Source of the DNA: Saprospiraceae bacterium
GTDB taxonomy: Bacteria; Bacteroidota; Bacteroidia; Chitinophagales; Saprospiraceae
NCBI GenBank assembly: GCA_023299965.1
Contig: JALZVN010000384.1
Span: 1 to 13,923 of the forward strand
Direction of reading: 5' to 3'
Length of the DNA stretch: 13,923 nt
Each line of letters begins with the position of its first letter. Positions within the stretch are counted from its first letter, which is position 1. Below the pieces are notes generated by a model. The model worked only from the letters and a program-made list of their open reading frames with translations, was not told the DNA's origin and searched no databases. This document shows positions 1 to 7,184 of this stretch, in pieces. A program made the position numbers and the translations under genes.

Positions 1-198
1 CAATTTTCAGAACAGCTTGGTGGTGTAAGGTAATTATTGATTTCCTATACCCAAATGTAATCTCATGATATTTTTACGATTCATTTTGAGCCTTGTATGC
101 GGGAATAGCCTTCACAAGGGATCAAATATGCTTTTTATTAACTATGTATATCCCTGAAATTGTGTAACTTGCACCATATATCACAACAAATATATACT
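1..198. other. Upstream non-coding stretch
   Basis: No gene is supported here. Frame 1 is open from base 1 to a TAA at 31-33 (ten residues, QFSEQLGGVR). That could be the tail of an upstream + strand gene, but it is too short to judge. There is a loose CCTTGT (91-96) / ACAAGG (114-119) inverted repeat. No convincing TTTG/TAnnTTTG promoter pair precedes the first gene. A TTTG at 85-88 is followed only by the poor match TAGCCTTC at 106-113. Confidence 0.4.
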
Positions 199-1404
199 AT
201 GTTTGGCAGAAGAAACGAAGCAAGTCATGATGCTCCACCATCATTTTTACGCTCTCTATTTACCTTGCTTATAGCAGGGGCATTTCTATTTCTCGGATAC
301 AACCATTATAAAAAGATTAATGGAGGAAGTGGTGTCGCTGACATATTTACGCCAAAAGGAGGACAATACGAGAAAAAAGATTTCAAAGTAAAGTATAGAC
401 CTAGTGATTTCGTCTACAAAATAGATGACGCCTACACCATGGAAATACTATCAGATCCTACTAATAAGCGAAGGGAGTTCAATAACTTTTTGTACGAATA
501 CAACATGGCTTTGGTCAGCCACATGGGTAAGCGAATGGGCTTTACGGATAGTCTAATGATCAGTGCCAGAGACCGCTACAATGACCACCATGCCTACGTC
601 AAAGATCTTTACTATAAGGATTTCATGAAGTTGCGAACCAGCTCTAGTAAGCAAACAGATACTTGGTATCGTGAGGACAACGCTAAAGCTGTAGCTGCAT
701 TTAACGAAGTCAGCTCTAAATATACCTGCTTTATCGTGAACCATATCTTGACTAGTATCTTAGAAACGCCCGATGGCTATCTAAAAGTCGAGGGACGTAG
801 TATTAATGAACCCTGTAGTATTGCCCTTGAAGAAGGCATAGCCCCCATGATAAACCGCCTTAAAGAAAAGGCGGTTATAGATGATTTTACCCGCTCAAGA
901 GGCTTACTTTCAGAAAAAGTAGAAACTACTATTTCTGAATTAGCGACCATGGAAATAAGAGACAAGAAGGGGCTGCAACGTAAACTTCAAAGTAAGGTGA
1001 TGGGCTACAATGTATCTTCTACTGAGATTGATATTTCGGCCATTAGTATTCTCAAAGCGGGTTTCAAACTAGACGAATATTTTGATATCAAAATGTATAG
1101 TCAAGGCAAACGTTTAATAGTAACCCTCCCCCAGCCCAAAATACTTTCACATGAAGTATATCCTCGAATTGATAAATTAGATGTTGGATGGATGCGGAGT
1201 ATCAAGGATGAAGACTTCAATAAGAATTTTAATCTTTTAAGAGAAGAATTTAGAAAAGATGCACTCAAGAGTGATATTTATGATAAATCTAAAATAAAGG
1301 TAAAAGAAATTCTACACATACTCTTAAGCCCACTGCTATCTGATGGTTATGAGATGGAAATTCGCTTTGAGGGACCAAATCAACCCATTTCTCTCCAAAA
1401 CTAG
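199..1404 (+). CDS. Membrane-anchored DUF4230-like protein
   Basis: The function is unknown. The reading frame is open from a TTG at 160, but I choose the ATG at 199 (401 aa) because it starts directly before a short basic segment (GRR) and a single membrane helix at about residues 16-34. This gives an N-in, C-out anchored protein. Residues about 235-393 resemble DUF4230, a Bacteroidota/Firmicutes family: a helical stretch, then an ISAISILKAGF segment, the strand IVTLPQPKIL at about 307-316, and a C-terminal helix ending in LLSDGYEMEIRFE. Family members are, from memory, about 200 aa, so residues about 60-230 are a long extra region with no recognised motif. A hairpin follows the stop codon and the next gene has its own promoter, so this is probably a separate transcription unit. 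DUF4230 assignment is from memory of the family pattern and is moderately sure. Confidence 0.75.
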   Translation: MFGRRNEASHDAPPSFLRSLFTLLIAGAFLFLGYNHYKKINGGSGVADIFTPKGGQYEKKDFKVKYRPSDFVYKIDDAYTMEILSDPTNKRREFNNFLYEYNMALVSHMGKRMGFTDSLMISARDRYNDHHAYVKDLYYKDFMKLRTSSSKQTDTWYREDNAKAVAAFNEVSSKYTCFIVNHILTSILETPDGYLKVEGRSINEPCSIALEEGIAPMINRLKEKAVIDDFTRSRGLLSEKVETTISELATMEIRDKKGLQRKLQSKVMGYNVSSTEIDISAISILKAGFKLDEYFDIKMYSQGKRLIVTLPQPKILSHEVYPRIDKLDVGWMRSIKDEDFNKNFNLLREEFRKDALKSDIYDKSKIKVKEILHILLSPLLSDGYEMEIRFEGPNQPISLQN

Positions 1405-1427
1405 CTGAAAATAGACCTTTTTTCAGC
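1404..1427 (+). terminator. Hairpin after the DUF4230-like gene
   Basis: GCTGAAAA (1404-1411) and TTTTCAGC (1420-1427) form a perfect 8-bp stem with an 8-base loop, beginning at the last base of the stop codon. No U-tract follows the stem (the next bases are GTGTTATTCC), so it is a weak terminator or an mRNA 3'-end stabilising hairpin. Confidence 0.4.
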
Positions 1428-1450
1428 GTGTTATTCCAATACCAATGATT

Positions 1451-1481
1451 TTTGGCAAGAATATGGTTCTTATTACCTTTG
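1451..1481 (+). promoter_or_regulatory. Bacteroidota-type promoter for the PorE-like gene
   Basis: TTTG at 1451-1454 and TACCTTTG at 1474-1481 are separated by exactly 19 bases. This matches the Bacteroidota primary sigma factor consensus TTTG-N19-21-TAnnTTTG with no mismatch. Transcription would begin near 1487, giving a leader of about 50 bases before the ATG at 1540. Confidence 0.8.
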
Positions 1482-1539
1482 CACTTCGGAACTATACAAT
1501 CTTTCCCCGGAATACATAAAAAGCTATTAAACTCAGGAA

Positions 1540-3489
1540 ATGAATTTTCATTCAAAGATATTGTGTACGTTGGTACTTGTACTCTTTACGTGTGCTCAAT
1601 CCATTGCTCAAATGCCGGATGTCCACACTACAAATAACGCTAAGCAATCGTTAATAATAGCCCAAGACCTGCTCTCCATTGGTAAAAACAAACAAGCTAT
1701 AAAACAACTAAAACACACTATCAAAGTCAAAAACGATTTCGCTATTGCTCACCGACTCTTAGGAAAAGCATATTACGATACAGATCAATTTGAATTAGCA
1801 ATATACGCACTTGAAAACTCTTTTGAATACGATCGCAAATTATCAAGGGCTGCATTTTTTGAAGTAGGAGATTCTTACTTGCGACTCTTCAATACAGAAA
1901 AGGCAGAGTACTACTTAGGTATTTATCAAGCCATGGAGGGAAAGCGGTATGCTAATGCACAAAAGGAAAGTGGTTTAGAAAAATCTTATGATGATTTTTA
2001 TGAAGCTAAATTAAGAAACCTTGCCTACATTGAAGCCCTAGACACGACTTTAAAATCAACCACTATATACCCCTTGACAACTGTCAATTCTAAAGACAAT
2101 GAATATCTCCCTAGTTTGAGTAATGATGGTCGGTACCTGCTGTTTACCAGAAACTATGATGAGAAACAAGAAGATATTTTACTTACCAAAAGGACAGATA
2201 CAGGATGGGGAGAGGCCAACAAAAGTGTAATTAACATCAACACCTCCAAAAATGAAGGAATGGCCAAATTTGAGCCACATAATAGAACGGTTTACTATGC
2301 GGGCTGTCAGAGAAGTGAAGACAATATGGATTGCGACATCTATGTAAGTGAATTTGCGGACGGTCAATTGAATAATGAAATTATACCGGAAGGATCTCTA
2401 AATTCTCATTCTTGGGATTCACAGCCTTCCATTACTTGTGATGGGCAAACCATATATTTTGCCAGCACCAGAGAAGGAGGGCTTGGAGGATCTGACATTT
2501 GGTACAGCGTCAAAGGGAAGGATGGTAAATGGGGACAGGCCCAAAATGCTGGAGTGAATATCAATACTGCTGGAGACGAGGAAGCGCCATTCATAACCAA
2601 GGATGGTGTTCATCTATATTTTACTTCTAATTTTCATCCAGGTCAGGGAGAAGGAGACTTCTTTGTCTGCAAGTTAGAAGATGGACATTGGAGTAAAGCC
2701 GTCAATATGGGCTACCCTATCAATTCTCCTGCTAAGGAACTAGGCCTTTTCGTTACTGATGATGCGAAACATGTATATTTCGCCTCTGCTAGAGAAGGCG
2801 GAGACGGTGGATTAGATTTATATTTTGCTGAATTACCAGAATACCATAGACCCAAAAAAGTATTCCCCGTTGTGCTCAAGATTATAGACAAAACCAGCAG
2901 AGAAAAAATACCTAATCAGCAAGTTATTGTTGGCGCAGACAACAAGAAACGAACCCTTAAGAGTAATGACGAGGGTCTAATCTACATGTGCTTAGAAGCC
3001 AATAAAGCCTATTCCTACAGGATCAGTAGAGACGGATACAAGTTTTACGTAGAAGCACACTTCCTAGAAGAATACATTTTAACTGCTGCACAAACCTTAT
3101 ATCTTGAGATAGAACCCAATTCGGTCAAGCCAGAATACATTGGAGAAGATCGTCATACCAAAACGATTGTGCAAGTATATTTTGATGTAGACTCTTCTGA
3201 AATACCTAGTGCTGATATCGAAAAACTTGATCGACTTGCTAGAATCATCAATAAATATGATGACTGGAATGTTCAGGTTACTGGTTTTGCGGATAATACT
3301 GGGAACGCGGACTATAATCAGACGTTGTCGGAAAAACGAGCTAGTTCTGTCATAGACTATTTATCAAAAAAGTGTAGCCAAGAAATGTCTCAGAAAGTAG
3401 AAGCATTTGCCCAAGGATCTGTCGGAGGAGTACTTACAGAAGAAGAAAAAAGACAAAGTCGAAGAGTAGATGTGATTCTTTCTCGCTAA
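1540..3489 (+). CDS. PorE-like OmpA-family protein (TPR/PD40/CRD/OmpA)
   Basis: Predicted periplasmic, peptidoglycan-binding protein of 649 aa. An N-terminal signal peptide (about 1-23) ends SIA|Q, suggesting signal peptidase I; LFTC at 15-18 is a poor lipobox. Next come TPR-like helices (about 35-145) and five PD40/beta-propeller blades (about 190-430). The blades are marked by repeats such as LPSLSNDGRYLLF, QPSITCDGQTIYFAS and the paired REGGLGGSD / REGGDGGLD turns. A carboxypeptidase-regulatory-like beta sandwich lies at about 440-525 and a C-terminal OmpA domain at about 540-649. In the OmpA domain, Asp585 and Arg600 keep the 15-residue spacing of the residues that bind diaminopimelate. 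The domain order and five blades match PorE of the type IX secretion system (P. gingivalis). Paralogues with this layout are numerous in Bacteroidota and no other T9SS gene is nearby, so a T9SS role is only possible. It has its own strong promoter. Confidence 0.88.
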   Translation: MNFHSKILCTLVLVLFTCAQSIAQMPDVHTTNNAKQSLIIAQDLLSIGKNKQAIKQLKHTIKVKNDFAIAHRLLGKAYYDTDQFELAIYALENSFEYDRKLSRAAFFEVGDSYLRLFNTEKAEYYLGIYQAMEGKRYANAQKESGLEKSYDDFYEAKLRNLAYIEALDTTLKSTTIYPLTTVNSKDNEYLPSLSNDGRYLLFTRNYDEKQEDILLTKRTDTGWGEANKSVININTSKNEGMAKFEPHNRTVYYAGCQRSEDNMDCDIYVSEFADGQLNNEIIPEGSLNSHSWDSQPSITCDGQTIYFASTREGGLGGSDIWYSVKGKDGKWGQAQNAGVNINTAGDEEAPFITKDGVHLYFTSNFHPGQGEGDFFVCKLEDGHWSKAVNMGYPINSPAKELGLFVTDDAKHVYFASAREGGDGGLDLYFAELPEYHRPKKVFPVVLKIIDKTSREKIPNQQVIVGADNKKRTLKSNDEGLIYMCLEANKAYSYRISRDGYKFYVEAHFLEEYILTAAQTLYLEIEPNSVKPEYIGEDRHTKTIVQVYFDVDSSEIPSADIEKLDRLARIINKYDDWNVQVTGFADNTGNADYNQTLSEKRASSVIDYLSKKCSQEMSQKVEAFAQGSVGGVLTEEEKRQSRRVDVILSR

Positions 3490-3614
3490 GTGCCCAACTC
3501 ACTACAAAGATATATCCCCCATAGTAGACACAAAAAAGTAATTCTAACCCCTTAAAATTGCGTATTTCATCTATTATAGACAAAAATTTATATGTGTGAA
3601 TTTAAGATTTTCCA

Positions 3615-3645
3615 TTTGGAATGTTCCGCAAATGCCCTTATTTTG
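3615..3645 (+). promoter_or_regulatory. Probable promoter for the M23 peptidase gene
   Basis: TTTG at 3615-3618 and TTATTTTG at 3638-3645 (7 of 8 bases of TAnnTTTG) are spaced 19 bases apart. Transcription would start near 3651, leaving a leader of roughly 25 bases before the GTG start at 3678. The rest of 3490-3614 shows no gene and no clear terminator. Confidence 0.6.
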
Positions 3646-3677
3646 GGAATTCATGATTCAGACTAAAAACAGCACCA

Positions 3678-5063
3678 GTGGGCGACGATACTAAGAACAC
3701 AAATTCCCCCTCCCCATATAAAATTTCAAAATCTAAGGTTTTCTTCGCAGCGAGCATTTTCGCCTTGTGCATACTCGTTGTTAGTAAGATAGGAGCAAAT
3801 AAGAACCAAAGTACAGCGCTTATCTATGCCGGAGAGGAATCTGTAGGACATTTCCCTATTATTGAGCCAACACTTAAGTATGGATTTGTATTAGATACTT
3901 TTGATGTAACGGAAGGGACAATTCAAGAAAATGAATTTTTAGCAGACATTCTCTTAAAACATAAAGTAGATTATGTCGCAATAGATCGACTTGCCAAAGA
4001 AACTAGAGACATTTTTGATGTAAGAAGTTTGCGAGCAAATAAACCCTACGCTGTGCTCAATAAAGACACAACCAATAGTGCAGACTATTTTATATTTGAG
4101 CCCAATCCTTACCATTATGTGGTGTATGACTTAAAAGAACCTAAAAAATCAGAACAGGTAAAAAGAAAGATTGATAAAGTAATCAAGGAGGCATCTGGGA
4201 TCGTGGACGGTTCCTTATGGACTACCATGCAGTCCAATGGTTTGAGCTATGAATTGACTACCAAAATGGAAGACGCACTAGCTTGGTCTGTTGACTTTTA
4301 TCACATTCAAAAAGGAGATCGCTTTAAAGCAATCTATGAACAAGACTTCATCGATGGAAAGTTTGTTGGAATAGGAAAGCTATTCGGAGCCTATTATAAA
4401 AACTCTGATCAAGAGTATTATGCGGTTAATTACAATAGTGGCAAACATCATGGTTTCTTTGACTTGAATGGACTTCCCATGAAGAAAGCTTTTCTAAAGG
4501 CTCCAGTCAAGTATAGTAGAATATCCTCTAGATTTAGCAAGAAAAGATTTCATCCCGTACTCAAGCGGTACAAATCTCACCTAGGAACGGATTATGCTGC
4601 GCCAAGAGGTACTCCAATTATGGCTGTGGCTGATGGTGTTGTAAGTAAGAGAGCCTACACTAAAAATAACGGCAACTATGTTAAAATCAAGCATGATAAA
4701 GTGTACTCTACCCAATACCTACATATGTCTAAATTCAAAAAAGATGTGCAAGCAGGATCCTACGTTAAGCAAGGAGACGTTATAGGATACGTTGGTAAGA
4801 CAGGTTTAGCTACAGGAAATCATGTTTGCTATCGATTTTGGAAAAACGGCGTGCAAGTTGATCCGCGCAGACAGAACTTACCTCCACCGGATCCAATGCC
4901 TAAAGAGGACCTCCCTGAATACTTCAAGGTGAAAGACAGTATTAAACTAGTCTTGGATAAGATCGAATTTAAAGAAATGATACCCAAAGAGGTGGAAGTT
5001 TCTGAAGAACAATCTGAAGAAATATTGACTAATAGTCCTTCTGAAGAACAACCTAAGGGCTAA
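3678..5063 (+). CDS. M23 family metallopeptidase (LytM-type), membrane-anchored
   Basis: Predicted peptidoglycan endopeptidase, 461 aa. The start is GTG at 3678: an in-frame TGA lies at 3654, no other start codon lies between them, and the next in-frame Met is near residue 184. One membrane helix (about 20-38) anchors a periplasmic body. Residues about 65-130 look LysM/OapA-like. The M23 domain (about 275-395) has His301 and Asp305 in HLGTDYAAPRGTP as zinc ligands and His349 in YLHMS as a catalytic residue. The usual terminal HxH motif reads His382-Val-Cys384, so the third zinc ligand would be Cys instead of His. From memory, HVCYRFWKNG is common in Bacteroidota M23 proteins, so I read it as a lineage variant and not as damage. 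The tail after about 400 is Pro- and Glu-rich. The gene converges on the kinase gene with only four bases between the stop codons. Confidence 0.9.
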   Translation: MGDDTKNTNSPSPYKISKSKVFFAASIFALCILVVSKIGANKNQSTALIYAGEESVGHFPIIEPTLKYGFVLDTFDVTEGTIQENEFLADILLKHKVDYVAIDRLAKETRDIFDVRSLRANKPYAVLNKDTTNSADYFIFEPNPYHYVVYDLKEPKKSEQVKRKIDKVIKEASGIVDGSLWTTMQSNGLSYELTTKMEDALAWSVDFYHIQKGDRFKAIYEQDFIDGKFVGIGKLFGAYYKNSDQEYYAVNYNSGKHHGFFDLNGLPMKKAFLKAPVKYSRISSRFSKKRFHPVLKRYKSHLGTDYAAPRGTPIMAVADGVVSKRAYTKNNGNYVKIKHDKVYSTQYLHMSKFKKDVQAGSYVKQGDVIGYVGKTGLATGNHVCYRFWKNGVQVDPRRQNLPPPDPMPKEDLPEYFKVKDSIKLVLDKIEFKEMIPKEVEVSEEQSEEILTNSPSEEQPKG

Positions 5064-5082
5064 GAAATTAATTAGCTTTTTT
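5059..5082 (+). terminator. Terminator-like hairpin of the M23 gene, inside the kinase 3' end
   Basis: GCTAA (5059-5063, containing the TAA stop) pairs with TTAGC (5072-5076) around an 8-base loop and is followed by six T (5077-5082). The stem is short, but the layout is that of an intrinsic terminator for + strand transcription. It overlaps the last codons of the convergent histidine kinase gene. Confidence 0.5.
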
Positions 5083-6114
5083 CACAGTGAACCCAAAAGT
5101 AGTCCCAAGGTTAATAGTACTCCTAACATTGATGGTTTGCTGATGTGCCTCAATGATGTGCTTCACAATAGATAATCCTAGACCTGACCCTCCTATCTTC
5201 CGAGATCGATGCGTGTCAGCTCTATAAAAGCGCTCAAAAAGATGCGAAAGGTGTTTCTTTTCAATACCAGATCCATTGTCAGAAACTTCAATCAAGATAT
5301 TTTGCCCCATTACATAAAAACTTGTCTTCACCCGACCGCCTTCTTTATTATACTTAACAGCATTGCTTACCAAGTTCATTAAGACCTGTCTTATGGACTT
5401 CTTATCAGCTTTCACTCTAAAGTTTTTATCCGCAGCATCATTAAATACAAAAGATATTTTTTTTGCTAACGCTGAAAATTCTTGATCCTTATACACCTCC
5501 TCAACAAGTCTCTTAATATCGAACTCTTCCATATCCAATTGCAATTGACCAGATTCTAATTTAGAGATTTCAGTGAGATCATCTACAATAATTTTTAGCC
5601 GGTCGGCATTCTTAGCAGCTCTCTGCAGGTAATCTATGTTAATATTCGAATCATATACTCCTCCTTCGATTAGAGTATGCACATAGCCTTGGATATTAAA
5701 AATAGGCGTCTTGAGTTCATGAGAGACATTTCCTAAAAACTCTCTGCGATAATTTTCCATGGATTTAAGACTCTTTATTTCTTGAACCTGATCAGTGACA
5801 AAGTCATTGACATCCTTCTCTACTTGATCCATGGCATTATTACTGGCAATAGAAGCTTGCGCTCCTTCCCTTAGTTTGACAGTATGAATATTTTTATAAA
5901 TAAGCTTGATCCTCTCGTGTACAAAAATTTTGACAATAAAAAGCACAACGAAATAACTTGCAATAAAGCAAGTAAGCACCAATAAGATACTCAGTAAAAC
6001 GTTGTTGGTCTGTAAGTCGATCGCTACACTTATACCATAGATTCCAAGAAATATAGCAGTGATTAAGATGCTAGAGTAAAGCGCGATTTCGCGCAGAGTA
6101 GGATTTTTAAACAT
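5068..6114 (-). CDS. Sensor histidine kinase, PhoR-like
   Basis: Inner-membrane kinase of 348 aa that should phosphorylate the response regulator encoded just upstream. Two membrane helices (about 10-32 and 40-64) leave only about seven residues outside, so there is no periplasmic sensor domain. A linker (about 65-115) leads to HisKA with the phospho-acceptor His132 in FLGNVSHELKTP. The HATPase_c domain has the N box with Asn247 and Asn251 (VLMNLVSNAVKYN), the G1 box around Asp279 (SDNGSG), the F box (LFERFYR) and the G2 box GGSGLGL at 308-314. All catalytic motifs are intact. Its ATG shares one base with the stop of the regulator gene (TAATG), which points to translational coupling. The signal is unknown. 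The PhoR name rests only on domain resemblance. Confidence 0.95.
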   Translation of the reverse strand: MFKNPTLREIALYSSILITAIFLGIYGISVAIDLQTNNVLLSILLVLTCFIASYFVVLFIVKIFVHERIKLIYKNIHTVKLREGAQASIASNNAMDQVEKDVNDFVTDQVQEIKSLKSMENYRREFLGNVSHELKTPIFNIQGYVHTLIEGGVYDSNINIDYLQRAAKNADRLKIIVDDLTEISKLESGQLQLDMEEFDIKRLVEEVYKDQEFSALAKKISFVFNDAADKNFRVKADKKSIRQVLMNLVSNAVKYNKEGGRVKTSFYVMGQNILIEVSDNGSGIEKKHLSHLFERFYRADTHRSRKIGGSGLGLSIVKHIIEAHQQTINVRSTINLGTTFGFTVKKAN

Positions 6115-6818
6115 TAATAATTCAATTTATACCCAATACCTTTAACTGTTTTTATGGAATCATTCCCCAGTTTCTCTCTTATTTTTCTAATATGAACGTC
6201 GATAGTACGATTCCCTACTATGACATCGAAGCCCCAAACGTTTGTATATATCTCATCTCTAGTAAAAACCTTTCCAGGTTTGGTCGCTAACAGCGTTAAC
6301 AACTCAAACTCTTTTTTTACTAAACTTATTAATTCCCCAGCTTTAGTAACAGTAATTTTTTCTGAATCTATTTCTATATCCCCAAATTTCATCACTACTT
6401 GCTTTAAAGGGGCTGAAGGAGAATTTACCCTTCGTCTTAAAAGTGCTTTAATTCTGCTCATTAGCACTTTAGGCAATATTGGTTTAGTTATATAGTCATC
6501 CCCTCCATAATCCAAGGCAGCGACTTGAGAGTAATCTTCACTACGTGCAGTAAGAAATGCTATAATGGTATTATCAAATTTAGGTTTCGCCCTCATCCTT
6601 TGACATACCTCTACACCATCCATTTTAGGCATCATAATATCTAATAAGAGCAAATCTGGATGTTCACGTTCCGCTACTTCCAATGCTTCTATTCCATCAT
6701 TGGCTACAAAAACATTGTAGCCCGCATTTCTGATATTATATCTTATAAACTCAATGATGTCAGGATCGTCGTCAACAATCAATATTTTAATATCCGATGG
6801 ACTTAGTTTATCTATCAT
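6114..6818 (-). CDS. OmpR/PhoB-family response regulator
   Basis: DNA-binding regulator of 234 aa, partner of the downstream kinase. The receiver domain (about 10-125) has the acidic pair Asp16/Asp17, phospho-acceptor Asp60 (LLLDIMMPKMDG), the switch Thr91 (FLTAR) and Lys112 (ITKP). A winged-helix Trans_reg_C domain follows (about 140-234), with the recognition-helix region VGNRTIDVHIRKIREKLG and the C-terminal hairpin TVKGIGYKLNY. All receiver residues needed for phosphorylation are present. The ATG at 6818 is preceded by AGGA about eight bases upstream (AATAGGATCTATT), a rare Shine-Dalgarno-like site in this window. It is the first gene of the two-gene operon. The regulon cannot be read from the sequence; the PhoB/PhoP type assignment is from family architecture. 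Confidence 0.95.
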   Translation of the reverse strand: MIDKLSPSDIKILIVDDDPDIIEFIRYNIRNAGYNVFVANDGIEALEVAEREHPDLLLLDIMMPKMDGVEVCQRMRAKPKFDNTIIAFLTARSEDYSQVAALDYGGDDYITKPILPKVLMSRIKALLRRRVNSPSAPLKQVVMKFGDIEIDSEKITVTKAGELISLVKKEFELLTLLATKPGKVFTRDEIYTNVWGFDVIVGNRTIDVHIRKIREKLGNDSIKTVKGIGYKLNY

Positions 6819-6843
6819 AATAGATCCTATTGTTTAGGCATGG

Positions 6844-6851
6844 CAAATTTA
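6844..6851 (-). promoter_or_regulatory. Candidate -7 element of the two-component operon
   Basis: On the - strand this reads TAAATTTG, a full match to TAnnTTTG. The start point would be near 6837, giving a leader of about 19 bases before the regulator ATG. The matching TTTG -33 box is missing at 19-21 bases (only CCAA/TCCA/TTCC), so it could need an activator, possibly the regulator itself. Confidence 0.45.
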
Positions 6852-6975
6852 GTGGTTTTATTGTTTAAAGTTGGAATTCGCATGTTAAGCCTTGATTAAA
6901 TAGATAAGGTAAAGGCTTGTATATCCATAACTTTTACTTCAAATCATTCATTAAAAACAATTTGAGATATGTAAA

Positions 6976-6998
6976 GCTGCAATTACTGTTGCTGCAAT
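6976..6998. repeat. GCTGCAAT direct repeat
   Basis: GCTGCAAT occurs at 6976-6983 and 6991-6998, spaced by seven bases. Paired direct repeats are the usual form of OmpR-family binding sites, but a 15-base period is longer than the usual 10-11, so this may be chance. Confidence 0.3.
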
Positions 6999-7022
6999 GC
7001 CGACAAGTTCGCGTTAACTAAA

Positions 7023-7030
7023 CAAAGGTA
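7023..7030 (-). promoter_or_regulatory. Second candidate -7 element, far upstream
   Basis: The - strand reads TACCTTTG, identical to the -7 box of the PorE-like gene promoter. The expected -33 position shows only CTGT, so support is partial. If used, it would give a leader of about 200 bases for the response regulator gene or drive a small RNA. Confidence 0.35.
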
Positions 7031-7140
7031 GTACTTTAGCACTAAAAATACAGCGTTTAATAGTTAGACATAGAAAAATGGATTCTCGGATTGGTATTTG
7101 AACCTTGTTAAATATATTATTATTCTCTTATTGGTAAAAG

Positions 7141-7184
7141 TAAGGTTTCTAGGCGATCTCCCCCAGATCTAGTCCAGAACCTTA
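7141..7184 (-). terminator. Strong hairpin closing the SixA-DUF4296 operon
   Basis: TAAGGTT (7141-7147) pairs with AACCTTA (7178-7184). The stem continues imperfectly to GATCT (7155-7159) pairing with AGATC (7165-7169) around a five-base C loop. The outer arm contains the stop codon of the DUF4296 gene. On the - strand only CTTTT follows. On the + strand nine T (7185-7193) follow, so the element should also stop + strand transcription. Confidence 0.65.

Larger units (their letters stand above)
6819..7181. other. 363-base non-coding stretch upstream of the two-component operon
   Basis: No credible gene lies here; the longest - strand frame starting with ATG near the operon is an 18-codon one. 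It contains two TAnnTTTG-type - strand -7 matches (6844-6851 and 7023-7030), a GCTGCAAT direct repeat (6976-6983 and 6991-6998, period 15) and, at its far end, most of the terminator hairpin of the DUF4296 gene. An untranslated leader or small RNA starting near 7016 is possible but not demonstrated. Confidence 0.5.

Noticed and set aside
1..33. Open frame ending in TAA at 31-33 that could be the tail of an upstream gene
   Set aside because: Only ten codons are visible and they match nothing I recognise; chance cannot be excluded.
91..119. CCTTGT/ACAAGG inverted repeat upstream of the first gene
   Set aside because: The arms are six bases with a 17-base spacer, within what is expected by chance in AT-rich sequence.
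160..198. TTG start extending the DUF4230-like protein by 13 residues
   Set aside because: The ATG at 199 places the basic segment and membrane helix at a normal distance; the extension adds polar residues of no evident use.
2406..2613. Two - strand frames opposite the PD40 blades
   Set aside because: They mirror the repetitive Gly/Asp-rich codons of the propeller and have no support of their own.
3653..3694. 13-codon ATG frame overlapping the GTG start of the M23 gene
   Set aside because: It is very short, in another frame, and lies right at the predicted transcription start; no ribosome-binding signal supports it.
6220..6495. 91-codon + strand frame opposite the response regulator
   Set aside because: It is antisense to a gene with all receiver and winged-helix motifs intact and has no recognisable protein features.
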